This document shows positions 1 through 6,191 of a stretch of 6,601 bases of DNA, one piece after another. Both the position numbers and the translations under genes were made by a program. This DNA is from Klebsiella pneumoniae (lineage in GTDB: Bacteria; Pseudomonadota; Gammaproteobacteria; Pseudomonadales; Pseudohongiellaceae), in contig CAMBPO010000095.1 in assembly GCA_945869725.1 (NCBI GenBank), positions 1 to 6,601 of the forward strand, given 5' to 3'. Below the pieces are notes generated by a model. It made no database searches and had not been told where the DNA came from. It saw only the letters and a program-made list of their open reading frames with translations. How positions within the stretch are numbered: position 1 is the stretch's first letter; each line of letters begins with the position of its first letter.

Positions 1-36
1 CATAGCTGCGCTCTTACAATAGCGCCATCAGCTATG
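1..36 (+). promoter_or_regulatory. Possible leader hairpin upstream of dadA
   Basis: CATAGCTG (1-8) is complementary to CAGCTATG (29-36), and inside it CGCT (9-12) pairs with AGCG (21-24). This gives a 12-bp stem with an 8-base loop and a 4-base bulge at 25-28. It is followed directly by a short palindrome, GGTCT-C-AGACC (37-47), and then the dadA SD. No T-run follows, so it does not look like an intrinsic terminator. It may be a structured mRNA leader, or part of a larger element cut by the window edge. Function is unknown and chance occurrence is possible. Confidence 0.35.
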
Positions 37-49
37 GGTCTCAGACCTC

Positions 50-54
50 GGGAG
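50..54 (+). promoter_or_regulatory. Shine-Dalgarno site deciding the dadA start
   Basis: GGGAG lies 6 bases before the ATG at 61. The in-frame ATG at 34 has no comparable site. Starting at 61 places the FAD-binding beta strand (MEVLVLGSG) right at the N-terminus and gives 432 residues, the length of E. coli DadA. The start at 61 is therefore preferred. Confidence 0.8.
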
Positions 55-60
55 TGGACG

Positions 61-1359
61 ATGGAAGTTCTGGTGTTGGGTAGCGGTGTGATTGGTATAA
101 CCAGTGCATGGTATCTGGCAAAAGCCGGCCATGAGGTCACGGTGATTGATCGTCAGCCTGGGCCGGCGCTGGAGACCAGTTTTGCTAATGCCGGCATGAT
201 TTCCCCCGGCTACTCTGCGCCGTGGGCAGCGCCCGGTGTGCCCGTTAAAGCCATTAAGTGGATGTTGGCTAAACACGCGCCGCTGGCGGTGCGCGCAACG
301 GCCGATCTGTCGCAGTACCGCTGGATGTGGCAAATGCTCATGCAGTGCAACACCAGCCGTTATGCGGTGAACAAATCGCGCATGATGAAACTTGCCGAGT
401 ACAGTCGAGATTGCCTGATGGATCTGCGCTCGGAGACTGGTCTCGACTACGAACACCGCGAACTTGGCACCTTGCAGGTATTCAGAACTCAGCAGCAAAT
501 GCATGCAGCCGCAAAAGATATTGCCGTACTCAAGGAATGCGGCGTGCCGTTTGAGGTGCTGGATCGCGCGGGTTGTATTGCCGTTGAGCCGGGACTTGCC
601 AACAGCGCCGACAAAATTGTTGGTGGCCTGCGATTGCCGCGTGACGAAACCGGTGACTGCCAGTTGTTCACCACACGCCTTGCGCAGCACTGTGAAACGC
701 TGGGCGTCAAATTCCACTACGGCGTGGCGATTGATGAACTACTCACCGATGGCCAGCGCGTCACCGGTGTGCGCGTGGGTGAAAAGGCCATGCATGCTGA
801 TCGTTATGTACTGGCGCTGGGCAGTTATTCACCCCAGTTGTTAAAGCCGCTGGGTATTGATTTACCCGTGTACCCGGTGAAAGGTTATTCCATGACGGCA
901 GACATCGCCAATGACCGCGTTGCGCCGGTGTCCACCATCATGGATGAAACCTACAAGATTGCCATTACCCGTTTTAACAACCGCATCCGTGTGGGCGGCA
1001 TGGCAGAACTGGCCGGTTTTGACACCAAGCTGCGCACGCGCCCGCAAGGCACTTTGCGCATGGTGCTGGACGATTTGTTCCCTGGTGCAGGCGACATCAA
1101 AAACGCCACGTACTGGACCGGATTACGCCCGATGACGCCGGATGGCACACCCGTCGTGGGTGCCACAAAACTGGCCAACCTGTTCCTGAATACCGGACAC
1201 GGTACACTCGGCTGGACCATGTCCTGCGGTTCAGGCCAGTTACTGGCAGATCTGATCAGCGGCCAGAAGACTGCCATCAGTGCGGATGGTTATGGTATCG
1301 ATCGTTATCAGAGCAGCGGTAAGCGCAGCGCCGGATTTAATCCTGTGGCGGTGCATTGA
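61..1359 (+). CDS. dadA: D-amino acid dehydrogenase small subunit (DadA)
   Basis: FAD-dependent enzyme that oxidatively deaminates D-amino acids (classically D-alanine) to 2-oxo acids and ammonia. In the characterised family electrons pass to the respiratory chain at the inner face of the cytoplasmic membrane. Visible features: the dinucleotide-binding motif GSGVIG at residues 7-12 with the acidic ribose-binding residue D30 (VTVID); the family segment [20 protein letters not shown] (about 43-62); DETGDCQLF near the middle; [35 protein letters not shown] at 353-367; and the C-terminal FAD contact GHGTLGW from 379. The whole chain reads like E. coli DadA and appears intact. In enterobacteria and pseudomonads dadA is usually followed by the alanine racemase gene dadX. 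Here the next gene is convergent, so any racemase partner is elsewhere or upstream. The gene appears functionally unrelated to the icmF operon, which ends facing it. Confidence 0.95.
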   Translation: MEVLVLGSGVIGITSAWYLAKAGHEVTVIDRQPGPALETSFANAGMISPGYSAPWAAPGVPVKAIKWMLAKHAPLAVRATADLSQYRWMWQMLMQCNTSRYAVNKSRMMKLAEYSRDCLMDLRSETGLDYEHRELGTLQVFRTQQQMHAAAKDIAVLKECGVPFEVLDRAGCIAVEPGLANSADKIVGGLRLPRDETGDCQLFTTRLAQHCETLGVKFHYGVAIDELLTDGQRVTGVRVGEKAMHADRYVLALGSYSPQLLKPLGIDLPVYPVKGYSMTADIANDRVAPVSTIMDETYKIAITRFNNRIRVGGMAELAGFDTKLRTRPQGTLRMVLDDLFPGAGDIKNATYWTGLRPMTPDGTPVVGATKLANLFLNTGHGTLGWTMSCGSGQLLADLISGQKTAISADGYGIDRYQSSGKRSAGFNPVAVH

Positions 1360-1414
1360 GTGTAGGTCTTGATTTAAAGCCGAGCTAATTGAGCCTGATT
1401 AGTGAGCGGTTCTA

Positions 1415-1951
1415 TCAAGTATCTGCGCGCCAATCAGCACCAATGTTACTAACAATGTCTCCAATCAATGCAGTCTCTTGCAAAGACTGTAGTGTAGGCA
1501 TTGGAGTAAGAATGGCTTCCCACTCGTCATCACTGACTGGCATCACTGACAGACGGCTGCCTTTTTGTACCAGTGACAGAGACACCAGTTCAGGCATGGC
1601 TTTTAGCTGATCCAGCGTGATGATGTTGGCGAACTTACTGACAAAGACCATGTCCACAGCGCTCCAGCGCGGGTTGTCGGGAGGGCTTTTAGGGTCATGG
1701 TAAGGAGATTCAGGATCAAACTGCGCGGGGTCTGGGTAGGCTTCGCGCAGCACTTTGACAACACCGGCAATGCCAATGTGTTTGCAGCTAGAGTGATAAA
1801 TAAAAATCCCATCACCGGATTTCATATCGCGCAAAAAGTTACGCGCCTGATAATTGCGCACCCCTTCCCAGACAATGGGTTTACCGGGATGGTTGGCAAA
1901 ATCATCGATGCTGCATTCTGAGGGTTCGGTTTTCGCGAGCCACTTGGCCAT
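1415..1951 (-). CDS. EVE domain-containing protein
   Basis: Small soluble protein of the EVE family (PUA/YTH-like fold, related to human THYN1). EVE domains are thought to bind modified bases in nucleic acid, but the role of the stand-alone bacterial form is not established. Family motifs are in order: MAKWLAKTEPSE (1-12, the usual W-x-x-K-x-E-P start), WEGVRNYQARNFLRDM (28-43), IYHSSCKHIGIAGVVKV (51-67), EAYPDPAQFDP (70-80), DPKSPPDNPRWSAVD (86-100) and GSRLSVMPVSDDEW (131-144). The usual family protein is about 150-155 residues and ends near that last motif; this one is 178 residues, with a tail from about residue 150 of no recognised similarity. AGGAG lies 7 bases before the ATG. The start is 12 bases after the permease stop, so it is very probably the last gene of the icmF operon. 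Convergent with dadA. Family assignment is firm; function is not. Confidence 0.92.
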   Translation of the reverse strand: MAKWLAKTEPSECSIDDFANHPGKPIVWEGVRNYQARNFLRDMKSGDGIFIYHSSCKHIGIAGVVKVLREAYPDPAQFDPESPYHDPKSPPDNPRWSAVDMVFVSKFANIITLDQLKAMPELVSLSLVQKGSRLSVMPVSDDEWEAILTPMPTLQSLQETALIGDIVSNIGADWRADT

Positions 1952-1963
1952 GAGCCAACTCCT

Positions 1964-2767
1964 TCAATCGATGACCGTTCTGAGCATCTGCAACGCCAAC
2001 ACGATAATCAGCGCAGCAAACAATTTTTTGAGTGTGGCCACCGGCAGTTTATGCGCGAGTTTTGCTCCCATGGGCGCGGAGAACAAACTGGCGGCAGCCA
2101 TTGCCAACACCGCCGGCCAATAAACAAATCCCAAGGTGTTGTCTGGCAGCCCTGCCGTGCCCCAGCCGTTGAGCAGATAACCGGTAGTGCCCGCCAAGGC
2201 AATGGGCAAACCCACTGCAGCTGATGTGCCTATCGCGGTTTGCAGGCGAACATTACACCAGGTCAGAAACGGCACGGTCATGGTGCCGCCACCAATCGCA
2301 ACCAGCGCAGAAATACTGCCGATGCCGCCGCCCACTGCTGCCAATCCAATTGCACCGGGTAACTGCCGGGACGGGCTGGGTTTACGGTTCAGAATCATTT
2401 GTGCGGCGACATAACTCATAAAGATGCAGAAAAAAATCGCCAGCGGACGCGGCGATAAAGTTGCCGCCACAAAGGTAGCAGCAAAGGTGCCAAGCAAAAT
2501 GCCGGGGGCTAACCCACGCACCGCTGACCACAAGACGGCGCCATGTTTGTGATGGGCATTCAGGCTGGAGAGCGACGTGGGAACAATGGTCGCCATGGAT
2601 GTGCCCAGTGCCAGATGCACAACATAGTCAGGAGCAAAGCCTTGCGCGGCAAACATGACGGTGAGCACCGGCACCATAACCGCGCCGCCGCCGATACCAA
2701 ACAGGCCGGCCAGCAACCCGGTGAGCAGACCAAGGGCGAGGTAAGCAAACAACCAAATATCAAACAT
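1964..2767 (-). CDS. TauE/SafE-family membrane permease
   Basis: Polytopic inner-membrane protein (267 aa) of the TauE/SafE (formerly DUF81) family, whose members are proposed exporters or importers of sulfite, sulfoacetate and other small organic anions; the substrate here cannot be read from sequence. It shows the family's internal duplication: FGIGGGAVMVPVL (23-35) is repeated as VAIGGGTMTVPFL (156-168), and LGTSMATIVP (54-63) as IGTSAAVGLP (179-188). About eight hydrophobic segments are visible, with an HHKHG loop at 72-76 and a basic cytoplasmic-type loop around NRKPSPSR (127-134). The preferred ATG shares one base with the icmF stop (TGATG arrangement), which suggests translational coupling. 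A GTG one codon upstream (2770) is an alternative that would overlap by four bases. Only a weak SD (GGA, 7 bases upstream) is present, which fits reinitiation after icmF. Confidence 0.9.
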   Translation of the reverse strand: MFDIWLFAYLALGLLTGLLAGLFGIGGGAVMVPVLTVMFAAQGFAPDYVVHLALGTSMATIVPTSLSSLNAHHKHGAVLWSAVRGLAPGILLGTFAATFVAATLSPRPLAIFFCIFMSYVAAQMILNRKPSPSRQLPGAIGLAAVGGGIGSISALVAIGGGTMTVPFLTWCNVRLQTAIGTSAAVGLPIALAGTTGYLLNGWGTAGLPDNTLGFVYWPAVLAMAAASLFSAPMGAKLAHKLPVATLKKLFAALIIVLALQMLRTVID

Positions 2768-5700
2768 CACATATTCCGCCGGTACTGGCCGCCTACCTCA
2801 AAAAACGCATGGGTAATCTGGCCCAACGAGCAGTGCTGTACCGCATCCATCAGTACTTCAAACACGTTATCGTTGTTGATGGCAGCCTGTTTCAGGCGCT
2901 GAATGGCCAGCTCCGATGCAGACTCGTGACGTCGGTGGAATGCGCGCAGGCGTTGTATCTGGCTTTGTTTTTCTTCATCCGTGGAACGCGCCAGCGCCAG
3001 TGAGAACTCGCCGCTGTTGTCCTCGCCATTGGGATTGAGGTAGGTATTAACACCCACAATCGGCAACGAGCCGTCGTGTTTTTTATGTTCGTAGAACATC
3101 GACTCATCCTGAATGCGGCCACGCTGATAACCGGTTTCCATGGCGCCCAACACCCCGCCACGTTCGGCAATCTTTTCAAACTCCAGCATCACCGCTTCTT
3201 CTAGCAGATCCGTCAGCTCATCAATGATAAACGCGCCCTGATTGGGATTTTCGTTTTTGGCCAAACCCCATTCCTTGTTGATGATCAGCTGAATCGCCAT
3301 GGCACGGCGCACCGACTCTTCGGTGGGCGTGGTCACTGCCTCATCATAGGCATTGGTGTGCAGACTGTTGCAGTTGTCATAAATCGCGATCAACGCCTGC
3401 AGTGTGGTACGGATGTCATTGAAGGACATTTCCTGCGCGTGCAGCGAGCGGCCGGACGTTTGAATGTGGTACTTGAGTTTTTGACTGCGCTCATTCGCGC
3501 CGTATTTTTCTCGCATGGTTGTTGACCAGATACGCCGCGCAACCCGACCCAGTACCGTGTATTCGGGGTCCATGCCGTTGGAGAAAAAGAACGACAGGTT
3601 CTGAGCAAAATCATCAATGCTCATACCTCGCGCCAGCCACGCTTCCACAAAGGTAAATCCATTGGACAGTGTGAAGGCCAGCTGGGAGATGGGATTGGCG
3701 CCGGCTTCCGCAATGTGGTACCCGGAAATCGACACGGAATAAAAATTGCGCACCTTGTTGGCAATAAAATATTCCTGGATATCACCCATCAGTTTTAAAC
3801 TGAACTCGGTAGAGAAGATGCAGGTGTTCTGCCCTTGATCTTCTTTGAGAATGTCTGCCTGCACCGTGCCGCGCACTGATTCCAGGGTTTTCGCTTTAAT
3901 CTGCGCCGTTTCAACTGCATCCGGTTCACGATCCTGCTGCGCCCGGAACACTGACATCTGCTGGGCAATGGCGGTATTCAAAAACATCGCCAGAATGGTG
4001 GGTGCTGGCCCATTGATGGTCATGGACACTGAGGTGGACGGATGGCACAGATCAAAACCATCGTACAAGGCTTTCATGTCATCCAACGTGGCGATTGACA
4101 CACCGGAGTTGCCGACCTTGCCATAAATATCCGGACGCTCATCGGGATCAAAACCATACAAGGTCACCGAATCAAACGCGGTCGATAGACGCTTGGCATC
4201 GGAGTGCTCTGACAGCGCCTTAAAACGACGGTTGGTGCGGAACGCATCGCCTTCACCGGCAAACATGCGCGTGGGATCTTCGCCTTCGCGCTTGAATGGG
4301 AATACACCTGCGGTATAAGGGAAGCGACCCGGCACGTTCTCCAGCATCAGATAACGCAACACATCACCATGATCATTAAAACGCGGCAGTGACACCTTGG
4401 GGACACGTGTTCCTGACATGCTTGTCCACGTCAATTCAGTGCGTAGTTGCTTGCCACGAATTTCTGTAATCAATTCATCGGCGGCGTATTCAGATTGCAT
4501 CACCGGCCACTGCTGCAATAAGGTTTTACACTCACCATGTTGCAGCGATTCTCGTTGCGTGATCAGCGCCTGCACACTGTCAGTTGCCTGACCGTTCTTG
4601 CCTAACATCTGCGCTGATGCCTGTAATTGCTGCACTTCCCGCGCTAAAACTGCCTGCTGCTCAACATGACGGCGATACGCACGCACAGACTCGGCAATCT
4701 CTGCCAGATAACGCTGCCGCTGCGGCGGCACAATGGCCGACTGTCGGGTTGACGTGCGAGTTGATACACGCGCAAGTTTGCCCTCAAATACTTTTAAACC
4801 TTTATCACGTAATACCGGCAGCAAACCCTGATACAAGGCGGTGACACCATCATCATTAAAGCGCGAGGCGATAGAACCATACACGGGCATCGCCTCGGTG
4901 GGTTTATCAAAGGCCATGCGATTGCGTTGCACTTGTTTACTGACGTCACGCAGCGCGTCCTCGCCACCTTTGCGATCAAACTTATTGATGGCAATGACGT
5001 CGGCGTAATCTAGCATGTCGATTTTTTCCAACTGACTGGCGGCGCCAAACTCTGGGGTCATCACATACAGCGAGGCATCCACGTAGGGCACTATGCCGGC
5101 ATCCCCTTGTCCGATGCCCGGGGTTTCCACAATCACCAGATCAAAACCAGACACGCGCACGGCCGCAATCATATCGCGCATGTAGGTCGGCACTTCAGTT
5201 TCAGAACGACGGGTTGCAATCGAGCGCATATACACAGAAGGATGATAAATCGCGTTCATACGCACACGGTCGCCCAGCAACGCTCCACCGGTACGGCGTC
5301 GTGTCGGATCAATCGCCAACACCGCGATTTTCAGAGAATCGCCGCTGTCCTGACGGAAACGCAGAATCAGCTCATCAGTCAGCGATGATTTACCCGCGCC
5401 CCCCGTTCCGGTAATACCCAACACCGGCACTGACGCGGCGATTTTTTGCGCCATGGTATGCAGTTGTGTTTTGCCCGCCTCGTCCACCAGATTGTTTTCC
5501 AGCGCACTGATCAGCCGCGACAATTGCAGACGATCACCACTGGCAACCTCCGCTGCCGCCCTGACTTGCGGACCACGCGAACCGCTCGCCACGCGCTGCA
5601 TGATGTCGTCAATCATGCCCTGCAAGCCCATGGTCTGACCGTCTTCCGGCGAATACAGCCGGCTGACACCATAGGCATGTAATTCTTTTAACTCGCTGGG

Positions 5701-6069
5701 GATAATCACCCCACCGCCGCCCCCAAACACCTGAATGTGGCCAGCGCCACGCTCACGCAGCATATCCACCATGTATTTGAAGTATTCGATGTGCCCGCCC
5801 TGGTAAGAGCTGATGGCGATCGCCTGTGCATCTTCCTGCAAGGCGGCTTCTACCACCTCCTGCACAGAGCGGTTGTGCGCCAGGTGAATCACCTCTGCGC
5901 CCGAGGCCTGCAACATGCGACGCATGATGTTGATCGCGGCATCATGGCCGTCAAACAGACTGGCTGCGGTCACAAACCGCGGGTACTGTGCAGTTTGCAA
6001 CTGAACGCGGGAGTCGCTTGGTGCGGAGACCGGGGTTACATCAGGCCGAATGGAAACAACTGAGGACAC
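2767..6069 (-). CDS. icmF: Fused isobutyryl-CoA mutase with G-protein chaperone (IcmF)
   Basis: Adenosylcobalamin-dependent mutase interconverting isobutyryl-CoA and n-butyryl-CoA; characterised IcmFs also act weakly on isovaleryl/pivalyl-CoA. Domains, numbered from the GTG start (1100 aa): (a) B12-binding domain, about 30-160, with DGHDAA (40-45, H42 the likely lower axial cobalt ligand), SSYQGGH (87-93) and VFGGGGG (114-120); (b) MeaB/ArgK-type GTPase, about 205-420, with P-loop GTGGAGKS (221-228), ETPGIGQGD (315-323) and the guanine-specificity motif NKFD (362-365); (c) a helical linker, about 430-555; (d) TIM-barrel mutase domain to the C-terminus, with FPYTAGVFPF (583-592), TVQADILKEDQGQNT (from 735) and GYHIAEAGA (783-791). 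By resemblance to other mutases, F590, Q737 and H785 are the substrate and radical-site residues, and the F/Q pair is the isobutyryl-CoA type. The C-terminus FEVGGQYRRNM is that of full-length family members. No truncation or frameshift. First gene of the operon, divergent from the MerR gene. Confidence 0.96.
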   Translation of the reverse strand: MSSVVSIRPDVTPVSAPSDSRVQLQTAQYPRFVTAASLFDGHDAAINIMRRMLQASGAEVIHLAHNRSVQEVVEAALQEDAQAIAISSYQGGHIEYFKYMVDMLRERGAGHIQVFGGGGGVIIPSELKELHAYGVSRLYSPEDGQTMGLQGMIDDIMQRVASGSRGPQVRAAAEVASGDRLQLSRLISALENNLVDEAGKTQLHTMAQKIAASVPVLGITGTGGAGKSSLTDELILRFRQDSGDSLKIAVLAIDPTRRRTGGALLGDRVRMNAIYHPSVYMRSIATRRSETEVPTYMRDMIAAVRVSGFDLVIVETPGIGQGDAGIVPYVDASLYVMTPEFGAASQLEKIDMLDYADVIAINKFDRKGGEDALRDVSKQVQRNRMAFDKPTEAMPVYGSIASRFNDDGVTALYQGLLPVLRDKGLKVFEGKLARVSTRTSTRQSAIVPPQRQRYLAEIAESVRAYRRHVEQQAVLAREVQQLQASAQMLGKNGQATDSVQALITQRESLQHGECKTLLQQWPVMQSEYAADELITEIRGKQLRTELTWTSMSGTRVPKVSLPRFNDHGDVLRYLMLENVPGRFPYTAGVFPFKREGEDPTRMFAGEGDAFRTNRRFKALSEHSDAKRLSTAFDSVTLYGFDPDERPDIYGKVGNSGVSIATLDDMKALYDGFDLCHPSTSVSMTINGPAPTILAMFLNTAIAQQMSVFRAQQDREPDAVETAQIKAKTLESVRGTVQADILKEDQGQNTCIFSTEFSLKLMGDIQEYFIANKVRNFYSVSISGYHIAEAGANPISQLAFTLSNGFTFVEAWLARGMSIDDFAQNLSFFFSNGMDPEYTVLGRVARRIWSTTMREKYGANERSQKLKYHIQTSGRSLHAQEMSFNDIRTTLQALIAIYDNCNSLHTNAYDEAVTTPTEESVRRAMAIQLIINKEWGLAKNENPNQGAFIIDELTDLLEEAVMLEFEKIAERGGVLGAMETGYQRGRIQDESMFYEHKKHDGSLPIVGVNTYLNPNGEDNSGEFSLALARSTDEEKQSQIQRLRAFHRRHESASELAIQRLKQAAINNDNVFEVLMDAVQHCSLGQITHAFFEVGGQYRRNM

Positions 6070-6074
6070 ATAAA

Positions 6075-6079
6075 CTCCC
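6075..6079 (-). promoter_or_regulatory. Shine-Dalgarno site deciding the icmF start
   Basis: On the minus strand GGGAG is followed by five bases (TTTAT) and then GTG at 6069. The longer in-frame alternatives, TTG at 6105, ATG at 6090 and GTG at 6087, have no purine-rich site at a suitable distance. Starting at 6069 gives 1100 residues, close to characterised IcmF proteins. The ATG at 6090 remains the main alternative. Confidence 0.65.
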
Positions 6080-6108
6080 GGGCTCACCATGAGCGTCAAA
6101 ACCAAAAA

Positions 6109-6137
6109 TTGAACTACGTGTAATGCTGGATTATTAT
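6109..6137 (+). promoter_or_regulatory. Predicted sigma-70 promoter of the merR gene
   Basis: TTGAAC (6109-6114), a 17-base spacer and TATTAT (6132-6137) make a good sigma-70 match on the plus strand. Transcription would begin near 6144, inside the palindromic operator, leaving a leader of roughly 48 bases before the ATG at 6192. The -10 occupies almost the same bases as the icmF -10 on the other strand, so polymerase could not occupy both promoters at once. Predicted from sequence only. Confidence 0.6.
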
Positions 6138-6160
6138 ATTGACGTTAACGTCAACGTCAA
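6133..6160 (-). promoter_or_regulatory. Predicted sigma-70 promoter of the icmF operon
   Basis: On the minus strand, TTGACG (6160-6155) is followed by a 16-base spacer and a perfect TATAAT (6138-6133). The transcript would start near 6126, giving a leader of about 57 bases to the GTG start. That leader is too short for a cobalamin riboswitch. The spacer consists exactly of the 16-bp palindrome, so a bound regulator would sit between -35 and -10. The near-consensus elements and nearly ideal spacing suggest a strong promoter held down by repression, not one needing activation. Confidence 0.72.
6139..6160. promoter_or_regulatory. Palindromic operator with an extra half-site, probable MerR-family target
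   Basis: TTGACGTTAACGTCAA (6139-6154) is a perfect 16-bp palindrome. A third half-site, ACGTCAA (6154-6160), follows in tandem, so ACGTCAA occurs at 6148-6154 and again six bases later. The block fills the icmF promoter spacer and -35 and overlaps the predicted start of the merR transcript. Its position between two divergent genes, one encoding a MerR-family regulator, makes that protein the likely ligand (inference). LiuR-type regulators are known to use palindromic sites of this general kind; I cannot confirm the exact consensus from memory. Confidence 0.75.
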
Positions 6161-6191
6161 TCGAAGACTCACCAGCATTGAAGACCATCCT

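Larger units (their letters stand above)
6122..6179. repeat. 8-bp inverted repeat flanking the operator
   Basis: AATGCTGG (6122-6129) and CCAGCATT (6172-6179) are perfect inverted copies. They are centred near 6150, close to the centre of the triple half-site block (6139-6160). One arm overlaps the predicted icmF transcript start and the other lies in the merR leader. They could be accessory protein-binding sites or chance; they do not resemble the main operator. Confidence 0.35.

Noticed and set aside
28..717. A 229-codon open frame on the minus strand opposite dadA
   Set aside because: It lies wholly antisense to a clearly recognised dadA, shows no family motifs, and its composition (many H, R, Q, C) is typical of a frame opposite a real gene.
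1360..1414. Possible bidirectional terminator between dadA and the EVE gene
   Set aside because: The best inverted repeat, CTAAT (1385-1389) with ATTAG (1398-1402), is only 5 bp, AT-rich and without a T-run on either strand. I see nothing else in this gap.
2768..2770. GTG at 2770 as the permease start
   Set aside because: Possible, but the adjacent ATG at 2767 sits in a classic TGATG overlap and keeps a slightly better distance to the weak SD. The difference is one residue.
4330..4820. Weakly conserved helical stretch in the middle of icmF (about residues 430-555) as a possible insertion
   Set aside because: All IcmF proteins have a poorly conserved helical linker between the GTPase and mutase domains. 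Its length and the total length (1100 aa) are normal.
6070..6132. Cobalamin riboswitch in the icmF leader
   Set aside because: The predicted leader is about 57 bases, far too short for a cobalamin riboswitch, and no B12-box-like sequence is seen.
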